A stretch of 64,000 bases of DNA. Origin: Hyphomicrobium sp. Lineage in GTDB: Bacteria; Pseudomonadota; Alphaproteobacteria; Rhizobiales; Hyphomicrobiaceae. The stretch lies in the NCBI GenBank assembly GCA_002928515.1, contig PERI01000002.1:248001-312000 (forward strand), in the 5' to 3' direction. The position numbers and the translations under genes are program-made. Positions 19,254-28,061 of this stretch are shown in pieces. Position 1 is the stretch's first letter; each line of letters opens with the position of its first letter. The notes under the pieces were generated by a model. That model was not told the DNA's origin and searched no databases. It saw only the letters and a list, made by a program, of their open reading frames with translations.

Positions 19254-20456
19254 ATGAGGACGATGATGGCCGCTGCACCTTCTGAAAAATCTGGCCTCGA
19301 TCCTGCGGCGCTCGGCGGCATCATTTTGTTCATTGCGACTGTTCTCGCGCTCATCATAGCCAATTCGGGTTTCAGTCAAAACTATTTCACTGCGCTTGAA
19401 CAACCGCTGACGGTTGGCATCGCGCCACTCGCGCTTACCAAAACGGCGTTGCATTGGATCAACGATGGTCTGATGGCGATTTTCTTTTTGCAGGTCGGGT
19501 TGGAGATCAAGCGCGAGATGCTGCAAGGCGCGCTGTCACATCGCAAAAGCGCAGCATTGCCGTTCATTGCTGCGCTTGGCGGAATGATTGTGCCTGCTCT
19601 GATTTATGTCGCGTTCAACTGGAACGATGCTGCTGCGCTTCGCGGTTGGGCCATTCCCGCCGCGACTGATATTGCCTTCGTGCTTGGCGTATTGGCCGTG
19701 CTTGGGTCGCGCGTACCCAATGGATTGAAAGTTTTTCTTTTAGCGCTCGCCATTATCGACGATCTGGGCGCCATCATCATTATCGCGCTGTTTTACACGA
19801 CAAACTTGTCGCTTTCTGCGCTCGGCTTGGCAGGCGTGGGCCTTGCGATGCTTGTGGCTCTTAATATGAGTGGCGTGAAGCGAACGTGGCCATATTTGCT
19901 GGTTGGCGCGTTCATTTGGGTTTGCGTTTTGAAATCTGGAATCCATGCGACTTTAGCCGGTGTTGTGACCGCGTTGGCCATACCGATGTCCGGGCGACCT
20001 GAGGAAGAGAGAAGTCCTTTGCGCGATTTAGAGCACGCGTTGGTGCCGTGGGTCAGCTTTGCCATCGTGCCGATTTTTGCGTTTGCAAATGCTGGTGTGG
20101 CGCTCGGTGAAATTACATCCGATATGGTCCTGGCCCCGGTTCCGCTCGGCATCGCTTTAGGTCTGTTCTTTGGCAAGATGATTGGCGTATTCGGATTTTC
20201 GCGCCTTGCCATCAGCAGTGGTATCGGTGAGATGCCGCAAAGCACGTCAAACATTCAATTGCTGGGCGCTTCCGTGCTCGCAGGCATCGGTTTCACGATG
20301 AGTTTGTTCATTGGTATGCTGGCCTTTACCGACCCGTTACTGGGCAGCGAATTGCGTATTGGCGTACTTAGTGGGTCTGTCGTTTCTGCGATCGTCGGCT
20401 ATCTCATCCTGCGACTGGCCTATCGCCCGGCTGGACAGGGGGAAGTTGCTCGTTAG
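19254..20456 (+). CDS. nhaA: Na+/H+ antiporter NhaA
   Basis: Electrogenic sodium/proton antiporter of the inner membrane. About 400 aa with roughly a dozen hydrophobic segments. The ion-binding Asp pair is D169-D170 in LALAIIDDLGAI, and TDIAFVLG with its unwound-helix Asp is at 138-145. The open frame starts at ATG 19254, but GAGGA at 19256-19260 suggests that ATG 19263 or 19266 is the true start. Single gene between DUF429 and carbonic anhydrase. Confidence 0.96.
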   Translation: MRTMMAAAPSEKSGLDPAALGGIILFIATVLALIIANSGFSQNYFTALEQPLTVGIAPLALTKTALHWINDGLMAIFFLQVGLEIKREMLQGALSHRKSAALPFIAALGGMIVPALIYVAFNWNDAAALRGWAIPAATDIAFVLGVLAVLGSRVPNGLKVFLLALAIIDDLGAIIIIALFYTTNLSLSALGLAGVGLAMLVALNMSGVKRTWPYLLVGAFIWVCVLKSGIHATLAGVVTALAIPMSGRPEEERSPLRDLEHALVPWVSFAIVPIFAFANAGVALGEITSDMVLAPVPLGIALGLFFGKMIGVFGFSRLAISSGIGEMPQSTSNIQLLGASVLAGIGFTMSLFIGMLAFTDPLLGSELRIGVLSGSVVSAIVGYLILRLAYRPAGQGEVAR

Positions 20457-20522
20457 GGTAGGTGCGGGAGCCGGGAAGGTCTGCTAATGGCAAGCGCCAT
20501 CATCTAGGGAGTGGAATAAGCC

Positions 20523-21161
20523 ATGAGCAGCTTTCCTGAGAATCTGACAGACAGATTTCGCCGCTTCAAGCATCGTCATTTTGCGCCGCAAGCCGATCAC
20601 TATGAGGAATTGGCGACCCACGGTCAGCACCCGGATACGATGCTGATTTCGTGTTGCGATAGCCGCGTCGATCCGGAAACGATCTTCAGCGCTATGCCGG
20701 GCGAATTGTTCGTGATGCGCAATGTGGCTAATCTCGTGCCGCCTTACGAAACCGGAGGCCGGTATCACGGCGTCAGTACAGCGATCGAATACGCAGTCTT
20801 GAATCTGCGTATCAAGCATCTCGTCATCATGGGTCACTCAGGTTGCGGTGGGGTGCGCGCAGCTCTCGATCAGTCGGCAGCCATTCAGACGGAAGCGCAG
20901 TATATCAAGCGCTGGATGTCGATGTTAGATGAAGCGCGCTTGTCGGTTTTGGCTTCGCATCAGATGCGTCCGCAGGCGGAAGTTCAGGCGGCGCTTGAGA
21001 TGGAAGGCATCAAACAGTCCATTAAAAATCTGCGCACCTTTCCGTTCGTTAAAGACGTTGAAGAAAAGGGACGCTTATCGCTGCATGGTGCGTATTTCGA
21101 CATCAAAACCGGCACGCTTTCAGTGTTGAACCATTCGCGTGGCGTGTTTTTCCCGCTCTAG
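20523..21161 (+). CDS. Beta-carbonic anhydrase
   Basis: Zinc enzyme interconverting CO2 and bicarbonate. 212 aa, ATG at 20523 with GGGAGTGG upstream. Zinc and catalytic residues are present: C45, D46 and R48 in SCCDSRVDP, and H105 and C108 in MGHSGCGGV. VMRNVANLVPP is the conserved middle block. No signal peptide, so cytoplasmic. Converges with ccmG with only 11 bp between stops. Confidence 0.95.
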   Translation: MSSFPENLTDRFRRFKHRHFAPQADHYEELATHGQHPDTMLISCCDSRVDPETIFSAMPGELFVMRNVANLVPPYETGGRYHGVSTAIEYAVLNLRIKHLVIMGHSGCGGVRAALDQSAAIQTEAQYIKRWMSMLDEARLSVLASHQMRPQAEVQAALEMEGIKQSIKNLRTFPFVKDVEEKGRLSLHGAYFDIKTGTLSVLNHSRGVFFPL

Positions 21162-21172
21162 TTCGCACCTAT

Positions 21173-21760
21173 TTATTGGGTTGGAAGGCTCGCTGATCTG
21201 CGGGCCTTCTCAATGGCGGGCAGTATGCGGTCTTTGATCGATGCTTGGCTCAATGGCCCGACATGCTTATGAACGATCTGGCCCGCGCCATTGATAACAA
21301 ACGTTTCCGGCATTCCGTAAACGCCCCATTCGATTGCTGTGCGACCGCTCGAATCGGTGCCGACGGCGGTGAATGGATTGCCGTAGCGGCCGAGAAAACG
21401 GCGTGCGGATGATGCTTGATCTTTGTAGTTCACACCGAAGAGGTTGATGTCAGCCAATGCTTTTAGATCGGTCAATAACGGGTGTTCTTCGACGCAAGGT
21501 CCGCACCACGATGCCCAAAAATTGACGACCGATACTTTGCCAGAGGCAAGATCTGCAGAGGTGAAACCTGGCACTGGTTGTGTGTCAGAGTTAAAGCCTT
21601 CAATCGCCGGGAAATTCGATTGCGGGATGGTTTTGCCGATCAGCGCCGATGGCACTTTAGAAGGATCGCCGCTGGAGAGCGCTAAGGCGAAAAAGCCTGC
21701 GACAGCTGCAAACAACGCCACCGGCAATAGCCGCAAAAAACTCGATTTATCCAGGGTCAC
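21173..21760 (-). CDS. ccmG: Cytochrome c biogenesis thioredoxin (DsbE)
   Basis: Membrane-anchored periplasmic thioredoxin that helps reduce apocytochrome c before heme attachment. 195 aa with an N-terminal anchor (residues 10-28), active site C86-G-P-C89 in NFWASWCGPC, and the conserved cis-proline region GMPETFVI. GTG start at 21760 overlaps the ccmD stop by 4 bp. Last gene of ccmA-B-C-D-G; ccmE, ccmF and ccmH are not here. Confidence 0.95.
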   Translation of the reverse strand: MTLDKSSFLRLLPVALFAAVAGFFALALSSGDPSKVPSALIGKTIPQSNFPAIEGFNSDTQPVPGFTSADLASGKVSVVNFWASWCGPCVEEHPLLTDLKALADINLFGVNYKDQASSARRFLGRYGNPFTAVGTDSSGRTAIEWGVYGMPETFVINGAGQIVHKHVGPLSQASIKDRILPAIEKARRSASLPTQ

Positions 21761-21957
21761 AGCGACCCCGCCGCGTGATTATCATCGGCGTGGCTGGGAA
21801 CGGAGGTACGACGCTTAACGCCGCGTGCTTCGAGGTCTTTGAGCGCTGCAGCTTGACGCCGGCCGTCAGCATAAAGCCAAGTTATCAGGGCTGCGATGGT
21901 GACGCCGACAATGGCATACGACGACCAAATAAATGCTGCGTGAGGTCCAAGATCCAT
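21757..21957 (-). CDS. ccmD: Heme exporter protein D
   Basis: Small membrane protein that stabilises the CcmABC-CcmE heme-handling complex. 66 aa with one transmembrane helix (FIWSSYAIVGVTIAALITWLY is cut here to its core, residues 9-28) and a basic cytoplasmic tail. The position between ccmC (4 bp gap) and ccmG (4 bp overlap) makes the call firm despite low complexity. Confidence 0.9.
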   Translation of the reverse strand: MDLGPHAAFIWSSYAIVGVTIAALITWLYADGRRQAAALKDLEARGVKRRTSVPSHADDNHAAGSL

Positions 21958-21961
21958 GTGG

Positions 21962-22723
21962 TTATCCAGCGGCCGGAGTGGGCTGCGATGTACGTCCGTC
22001 GCGTCTGGCGATGTCCGACAGTCTCAGCGCTTTGACACGACGGCGCAGCACTTCGTTGCGCATCGCTTTCATGTGCATTGCAAAGAATAGCAATGTGAAC
22101 CCGAGCGCCATGATGAGCAACGGGATACGCATGCTTGGATCAATTGTAGATGTCAGTCCCGTTGAAGGCTGGTGAAGTGTGTTCCACCAATCGACTGAGA
22201 ATTTAATGATCGGCAAGATTGCGACGCCGACGAGGGCTAGTACGGCAGTCAATTTTGCCGCTGTCGATTCATCATCGAGCGATGAGCGTAGCGCCATCAA
22301 ACCCAGGTAAAGAAAAAACAAGATCAGCACGGATGTCAGACGTGCATCCCATACCCAGTATGTGCCCCACATCGGCTTGCCCCATAACGATCCGGTGAAC
22401 AGCGCGAGGAAAGTAAATGCAGCGCCAATCGGAACGGCGGCTTTGGCAGACACGTCCGCTAGGGGATGGCGAAAGACGAGCAGTCCAAAACTGGACAGCG
22501 CGACGAGACCATAGGCCATCATAGCGAGCCACGCGCTTGGCACGTGGATGTACATGATCTTGACGGTTTCGCCTTGCTGGTAATCGATGGGCGCGACGGC
22601 AAAGACCAGGAACAGTCCATAGCAAAGAATTGCGGCGGCAGCGCCTGCGATCCACGGCAGTACGATGCCGGATAGCTGCATGAAGCGCGTCGGATTGGCC
22701 AGCTTTTGCGTGATGGTCTGCAT
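21962..22723 (-). CDS. ccmC: Heme exporter protein C
   Basis: Inner-membrane protein that presents heme to CcmE. 253 aa from ATG 22723 (MQTITQKLANPTRFM); the open frame extends 69 codons upstream, overlapping ccmB, and is not used. The WWD-type tryptophan-rich signature is WGKPMWGTYWVWDARLTSV, and the flanking conserved histidines are in MYIHVPSAWLAMM and NTLHQP. Six transmembrane helices. Confidence 0.96.
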   Translation of the reverse strand: MQTITQKLANPTRFMQLSGIVLPWIAGAAAAILCYGLFLVFAVAPIDYQQGETVKIMYIHVPSAWLAMMAYGLVALSSFGLLVFRHPLADVSAKAAVPIGAAFTFLALFTGSLWGKPMWGTYWVWDARLTSVLILFFLYLGLMALRSSLDDESTAAKLTAVLALVGVAILPIIKFSVDWWNTLHQPSTGLTSTIDPSMRIPLLIMALGFTLLFFAMHMKAMRNEVLRRRVKALRLSDIARRDGRTSQPTPAAG

Positions 22724-22790
22724 CGCGAGGATGTAAGCCTTTCGTGATGAGTGTGCAATGAACGAGGTCTGTGAAAATTGCGGCTTTTGG

Positions 22791-23456
22791 TTACTGCATT
22801 TGAATGCGTAAAGCCGCCGCAGCCGCCCAAGGGCCGAGTGCGACGGCCGCCAACGATATGGCCGACAAAATGAGAAACGAGGCCGTGAGGCCATCTGGAC
22901 CTGCGGCTGCCGACACTGCGGCGATGCCAAAAATCAGCGTTGGGACATAGAGCGGCAGCACGACGAGGGCGAGGAGCAAGCCGCCGCGTCGCGCTTTGAG
23001 CGTGAGTGCTGCGCCGATGGCACCGAGAAAACTGACGGCGGGCGTGCCCGCCAGCATGGTCGCGATCAGTACCGGATAGGCCTTCAGTTCGAGATTTAAC
23101 AGGATGCCAAGAAGCGGCGCGAGGAGTGCCAGCGGAATCCCGGTCGATATCCAGTGCGCCAGTGCTTTTGCCGTGGTGACGAGTTCGAGGGGCAAAGGTC
23201 CCGTTGCTAGGACTTCGAGCGTTCCGTCATCGTGATCGGTTTCAAATATGCGTCCCAGTGAGAGAAGGGCTGCCAGCAAGAGCGCAATCCATAAGATGCC
23301 CGCAGCAATGCGCGAAAGCAGATTGAGGTCCGGGCCTAGACCGAGCGGCATGAGGGCTACAACGATGAGGAAGAAGCCAAATGCTGTGCCAAGCGCGCCG
23401 CCGTCGCGCGCGGCCAGACGCAAATCGCGGGTCAACAATGATAAGAAGGCTTTCAC
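22791..23456 (-). CDS. ccmB: Heme exporter protein B
   Basis: Membrane subunit of the CcmAB ABC transporter in cytochrome c maturation. 221 aa, GTG start at 23456 overlapping ccmA by 4 bp (GTGA). Six hydrophobic helices; family blocks RDLRLAARDGG and FETDHDDGTLEVLATGPLPLE are visible. Confidence 0.95.
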   Translation of the reverse strand: MKAFLSLLTRDLRLAARDGGALGTAFGFFLIVVALMPLGLGPDLNLLSRIAAGILWIALLLAALLSLGRIFETDHDDGTLEVLATGPLPLELVTTAKALAHWISTGIPLALLAPLLGILLNLELKAYPVLIATMLAGTPAVSFLGAIGAALTLKARRGGLLLALVVLPLYVPTLIFGIAAVSAAAGPDGLTASFLILSAISLAAVALGPWAAAAALRIQMQ

Positions 23457-24100
23457 AGATGTATCTCTTGTGAACTTTCCATCCGCGCAGACGAGGCTGT
23501 AAGCTGTAATTGTTTGGTGCGTTCTAGGCCGAGCGGGAGATGGGTTGCCGCAATCACCATGCCACCGTTTTTGGTATGGTCGTTCACGGCGGCAGCGAGC
23601 AACCCGACCGATACGGTATCGAGCGAAACGGTGGGTTCATCGAGTAGCCAGATCGGGCGAATGGCGGCCAGTACGCGTGCCAAGCCTAGGCGGCGCTTTT
23701 GTCCGGCTGATAAATATCCGGCTGGGTAGTCCTCAAGATCGTCGAGTTGAAAGTGGGTGAGCGCACGCGCGACCCGACTATCTACCTCGTCGTCATCCAT
23801 CAGGTAGCGCGCCCAAAAGACAACGTTCTCGCGCACGGTCAATGTCGGTTTGACGGCATTGGCGTGGCCAATCACGTGGGCCTGCTCGCTGATCGATTTA
23901 TCGGGATCGCCACCGTCGAGCCTGACGGACCCGAATTGAAGCGGGAGAAAGCCTGCCAGGCCTCGTAGCAACGTGGTTTTTCCCGCGCCATTTGGACCTG
24001 TGAGCAGCATCGCTTCGCCGGATGAAACAGCGAACGACAGCCCTTCGATGATGGTACGGCCGCCGCGGTTGATGACTAACTGTTCGGCGATCAACTGCAC
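23453..24100 (-). CDS. ccmA: Heme exporter ATP-binding protein
   Basis: ATPase subunit of CcmAB. 215 aa if started at GTG 24100, which fits family length; a TTG at 24154 would add 18 residues without similarity, and no strong ribosome site decides. Walker A GPNGAGKT is at residues 35-42, ABC signature LSAGQKRRLGLARVL, Walker B IWLLDEPTVSLD. First gene of the ccmABCDG operon, divergent from acnA. Confidence 0.93.
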   Translation of the reverse strand: MQLIAEQLVINRGGRTIIEGLSFAVSSGEAMLLTGPNGAGKTTLLRGLAGFLPLQFGSVRLDGGDPDKSISEQAHVIGHANAVKPTLTVRENVVFWARYLMDDDEVDSRVARALTHFQLDDLEDYPAGYLSAGQKRRLGLARVLAAIRPIWLLDEPTVSLDTVSVGLLAAAVNDHTKNGGMVIAATHLPLGLERTKQLQLTASSARMESSQEIHL

Positions 24101-24181
24101 GGCTGTGACACCAAAGATGGTCGGTTGAAGGGGCTGGGTGGCAATTCGGCGCAAGTTGGCCGGAATTGTCCGGAGAGGCTT

Positions 24182-24239
24182 CTGTTTTTGCGGTGCATCA
24201 TATAAATGCAGGGTACATCTTTCGCTAGCGCAAAAACAG
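24182..24239. repeat. 11-bp perfect inverted repeat in the ccmA-acnA divergent region
   Basis: CTGTTTTTGCG at 24182-24192 is exactly complementary to CGCAAAAACAG at 24229-24239, with a 36 bp spacer. It sits between the divergent ccmA and acnA genes, about 80 bp from the ccmA start and 100 bp from acnA. It may be paired operator half-sites or a large hairpin. No known regulator site is recognised. Confidence 0.6.
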
Positions 24240-24341
24240 GGCGCTTGCTCCTGGATTTCTCAATCCTGGTTGCTCTCGTCCTGATCCGCCGGCACTCCGG
24301 CGGCGCAGCTCTTCGTCACTCTTCGCCTGGGAGGCCTGACC

Positions 24342-27056
24342 TTGAGCGCCGTCACACCGATATCACTCGACAGTTTCAAATGCCGCAAGACGCTCGACGT
24401 CGATGGCAAAAGCTACGTTTACTATTCCTTGCCCGATGCCGAAGCCAACGGTCTTAAGGGTATTTCCAAGCTGCCTTTTTCGATGAAGGTCTTGTTAGAG
24501 AATTTGCTGCGCCACGAGGACGGTCGGTCGGTGACGAAGGCCGATATCGCGGCGATGGCCGAATGGCTCGACAATACCGGCAAGACGGAAAAAGAAATCG
24601 GCTTCAGGCCTGCGCGCGTTTTGATGCAGGATTTCACCGGCGTTCCCGCCGTCGTCGATCTGGCCGCCATGCGCGATGGCATGACCAAGCTCGGTGGCGA
24701 TCCGAAGAAGATCAATCCGCTGGTTCCGGTCGATCTCGTGATTGACCATTCAGTGATTGTCGATGAGTTCGGAACGCCTAAAGCGCTCGATAACAACGTC
24801 GCGCTCGAATATGCGCGCAACGGAGAACGCTATAACTTTTTGAAATGGGGTCAGGGCGCGTTTGAGAATTTCCGTGTCGTGCCGCCAGGTACCGGCATCT
24901 GCCACCAAGTCAATCTCGAATACTTGTCTCAGACAGTTTGGACCAACACGATGGCTGACGGTAGCACCGTCGCCTATCCCGACACGCTGGTCGGCACCGA
25001 CAGTCACACGACCATGGTGAATGGGCTTGCTGTTTTGGGCTGGGGCGTGGGCGGGATCGAAGCGGAAGCTGCGATGCTGGGACAGCCGCAGTCGATGTTG
25101 ATACCGGAAGTGATCGGCTTCAAGTTGACGGGTCGTTTGACTGAAGGCGTAACGGCGACCGATCTTGTTCTGACCGTCACGCAAATGCTGCGCAAGCGCG
25201 GTGTGGTCAACAAGTTTGTGGAATTTTACGGGTCTGGCCTCGACAACATGACGTTGGCCGATCGCGCGACGATTGCCAACATGGCACCGGAGTATGGTGC
25301 AACGTGCGGCTTCTTCCCGGTTGATGGTGAGACGTTGAATTATTTGACGATCTCAGGCCGTGATGCGCATCGCATTGCGCTGGTCGAAGCCTACAGCCGC
25401 GCTCAGGGCATGTATCGCGAGAAGGGGTCGGTCGATCCTGTGTTCACTGACACATTGATGCTCGACCTCGGTGAGGTCGTGCCGTCTATGGCAGGTCCGA
25501 AACGGCCAGAAGGGCGCATCCCGCTTACCGGTATCAAAAGCGGTTTTGCGACGGCCTTGGCAGACGAATACAAGAAGCCCGGCGAATTGGATAAGCGCGT
25601 TCCGGTCGAGGGTCGGGATTTCGATTTGGGTCACGGCGATGTCGTCATTGCCGCGATTACAAGCTGCACGAATACGTCGAACCCCAGCGTGCTGATTGCA
25701 GCAGGTTTGCTGGCACGCAATGCCGTTGATCGTGGTTTGACCTCGAAGCCATGGGTGAAAACATCGCTGGCGCCAGGATCGCAAGTGGTGGCGGCATACC
25801 TGGCGAAATCCGGTTTGCAGGTTTTTCTGGATCAGATTGGATTCAATTTGGTCGGCTTCGGTTGCACGACGTGCATCGGAAATTCAGGGCCACTTGCAGC
25901 CGATATTTCCAAAGCCATCAACGACAACGGGTTGGTTGCGGCCGCTGTGCTCTCAGGCAATCGTAACTTCGAAGGCCGTGTTAGTCCGGACGTGCAGGCC
26001 AACTATCTGGCGTCGCCGCCGTTGGTCGTTGCCTATGCTCTGGCTGGTACCGTGCAGATCGATCTCACCACCGAGCCGCTCGGCTCAGGACGCGATGGCA
26101 AGCCCGTTTATCTGAAAGATATTTGGCCGACATCGCAGGAGATCCAGCGCTTCGTTGTCGAGAACATCACGCGCGAGATGTTCAAATCCCGCTATGCCGA
26201 TGTGTTCAAAGGCGACATCAACTGGCAGGGGATCAAAACCGGTACCGGGTTGACGTATGGTTGGGATGGAGAGTCAACTTACGTTCAGAACCCGCCGTAT
26301 TTCCGCTCCATCAATAAAGTTGCGACCGCCATCGAAGATATTTCGAACGCGCGTATCCTAGGATTATTCGGCGATAAGATTACAACCGACCACATCTCTC
26401 CGGCGGGATCGATCAAGGCTGCTAGCCCGGCTGGAAAGTATCTGCTCGAACATGGCGTGACGCCAGCTGATTTCAATCAATACGGTACACGACGCGGAAA
26501 CCACGAAGTGATGATGCGCGGCACGTTTGCCAACATCCGCATTAAGAATCACATGGTGAGAGATGCCAATGGTGTCGTGAAAGAAGGCGGGCTGACGATC
26601 CACTATCCGTCAGGGCACGAAATGGCGATCTACGATGCGGCCATGAGTTATGAGGCCGAGGGCGTGCCTTTGGTCGTGTTTGCGGGCGTCGAGTACGGCA
26701 ACGGCTCGTCGCGCGATTGGGCTGCAAAGGGCACCAACCTTTTGGGTGTGCGGGCCGTCATTGCGCAGTCATTCGAACGCATCCACCGCTCGAACTTGGT
26801 TGGTATGGGGATCGTTCCGTTTACATTCGAGCCCGGTACGACTTGGCAGACACTCGGTCTGAAAGGCGATGAAACGGTGTCGATTGCAGGGCTTGCCAGC
26901 GTTAGGCCGCGTCAAAAATTGATGGCGGAGATCACTTCGGCTGACGGCAAAACAATGTCGGTTCCGATCCTATGCCGGATCGATACCCTCGATGAACTCG
27001 AATATTTCCGTAATGGCGGTATTCTGCACTACGTTTTGCGCAATCTTGCGGCTTAA
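24342..27056 (+). CDS. acnA: Aconitate hydratase A
   Basis: [4Fe-4S] enzyme converting citrate to isocitrate in the TCA cycle. 904 aa, normal for AcnA/IRP1-type aconitase. The start is TTG 24342, supported by GGGAGG 7 bases upstream. Cluster ligands are C442 ([10 protein letters not shown]), C508 and C511 ([10 protein letters not shown]). Further landmarks: [21 protein letters not shown], and [14 protein letters not shown] in the C-terminal swivel domain. Confidence 0.98.
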   Translation: MSAVTPISLDSFKCRKTLDVDGKSYVYYSLPDAEANGLKGISKLPFSMKVLLENLLRHEDGRSVTKADIAAMAEWLDNTGKTEKEIGFRPARVLMQDFTGVPAVVDLAAMRDGMTKLGGDPKKINPLVPVDLVIDHSVIVDEFGTPKALDNNVALEYARNGERYNFLKWGQGAFENFRVVPPGTGICHQVNLEYLSQTVWTNTMADGSTVAYPDTLVGTDSHTTMVNGLAVLGWGVGGIEAEAAMLGQPQSMLIPEVIGFKLTGRLTEGVTATDLVLTVTQMLRKRGVVNKFVEFYGSGLDNMTLADRATIANMAPEYGATCGFFPVDGETLNYLTISGRDAHRIALVEAYSRAQGMYREKGSVDPVFTDTLMLDLGEVVPSMAGPKRPEGRIPLTGIKSGFATALADEYKKPGELDKRVPVEGRDFDLGHGDVVIAAITSCTNTSNPSVLIAAGLLARNAVDRGLTSKPWVKTSLAPGSQVVAAYLAKSGLQVFLDQIGFNLVGFGCTTCIGNSGPLAADISKAINDNGLVAAAVLSGNRNFEGRVSPDVQANYLASPPLVVAYALAGTVQIDLTTEPLGSGRDGKPVYLKDIWPTSQEIQRFVVENITREMFKSRYADVFKGDINWQGIKTGTGLTYGWDGESTYVQNPPYFRSINKVATAIEDISNARILGLFGDKITTDHISPAGSIKAASPAGKYLLEHGVTPADFNQYGTRRGNHEVMMRGTFANIRIKNHMVRDANGVVKEGGLTIHYPSGHEMAIYDAAMSYEAEGVPLVVFAGVEYGNGSSRDWAAKGTNLLGVRAVIAQSFERIHRSNLVGMGIVPFTFEPGTTWQTLGLKGDETVSIAGLASVRPRQKLMAEITSADGKTMSVPILCRIDTLDELEYFRNGGILHYVLRNLAA

Positions 27057-27112
27057 CGTTTCAGCATGAATGTAAGCATTTCAGTTCAAATTTTTTAGAC
27101 GTGTAAGACTTA

Positions 27113-27160
27113 GCCGGTTTCGAGCGAATGAGAGGAAGCTCTCACCCGTTCGTGACCGGC
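27113..27160 (+). other. Stem-loop after acnA
   Basis: Outer arms GCCGGT (27113-27118) and ACCGGC (27155-27160) enclose an inner stem GAGAG/CTCTC with flanking CGAA/TTCG. It lies 57 bp after the acnA stop and lacks a T-run, so it is a poor intrinsic terminator. It could protect the acnA mRNA 3' end or be a leader element for the next gene. Confidence 0.4.
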
Positions 27161-27261
27161 CTATTGTGACTGGCCTTTAACTTTAGCGGACGAGGATTGC
27201 GCGCTAAACATTGGAAATACTAGGGTTCTCTATATGGGGCCTTTTGGACAGGATCAATTTT

Positions 27262-28041
27262 ATGCTGCGCCGTACTTTGATTGCGATGCTTGTTCTTGCC
27301 TCTGCTGCGATGTCTCCAATCCGGGCTGCCGATGACGCGCTATCGAATGGTGATGTCCCAGGAGGTTTGGAACCAACGCCCGTGCGTGCGGTGATCGAGC
27401 TATTCACCAGTCAGGGCTGTTCGTCATGCCCGCCAGCGGATGCCCTTCTCAAAAAACTTTCCGAAGACCCCACCATCATCGCGTTGTCCATGCCGGTTGA
27501 TTACTGGGACTATCTGGGATGGAAAGATACGTTTGCGACGCCGCGAAACACAGAGCGTCAGCGTGGATATGCCAAAGCGCGTGGCGATGGTGCGATTTAT
27601 ACGCCGCAAGCGGTCATCAACGGCACCGTGCACGTCAATGGCAGTTCGCGCAGCGATATCGATGCAGCGATTGAAGCGACGGCGCGAAAAGATAAGGGCC
27701 CGCATGTTCCCGTGCGCGTTTGGCAGGAACGCAACACGCTGAATATTGCAACAGCACCCGCAGCGCAGGGCGAGACTGTGCGTGAGGCAACAATCTGGTT
27801 GGGCGTCGTTCAGCAGTCAGGCTCCGTCGCTATCAAAAAAGGTGAGAACGCCGGTGAAGCGATCACCTACACTAACATCGTCAAAGACTTGACGCCCATC
27901 GGATTGTGGAAAGGCCAGGCTATGCGGATACAAATTCCGCGCGGCGCCGTTATGCAGGCTGATACGCAAAAATTTGTAGTCCTTATGCAAGAAGGTCGAG
28001 CAGGTCCCATCATCGGCGCGGCTTGGGCGAACTTGTGGTAA
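27262..28041 (+). CDS. DUF1223 secreted thioredoxin-like protein
   Basis: 259 aa from ATG 27262, chosen for AGGA 8 bases upstream and for the signal peptide it opens (MLRRTLIAMLVLASAAMSPI). The DUF1223 core follows: VIELFTSQGCSSCPPADALL with a CxxC pair at C53 and C56, then PVDYWDYLGWKDTFATP and YTPQAVINGTVHVNGS. Thioredoxin-like periplasmic protein of unknown function. Converges with the M3 peptidase gene. Confidence 0.88.
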   Translation: MLRRTLIAMLVLASAAMSPIRAADDALSNGDVPGGLEPTPVRAVIELFTSQGCSSCPPADALLKKLSEDPTIIALSMPVDYWDYLGWKDTFATPRNTERQRGYAKARGDGAIYTPQAVINGTVHVNGSSRSDIDAAIEATARKDKGPHVPVRVWQERNTLNIATAPAAQGETVREATIWLGVVQQSGSVAIKKGENAGEAITYTNIVKDLTPIGLWKGQAMRIQIPRGAVMQADTQKFVVLMQEGRAGPIIGAAWANLW

Positions 28042-28061
28042 GCGCTGATTGCTCTGTGAAC

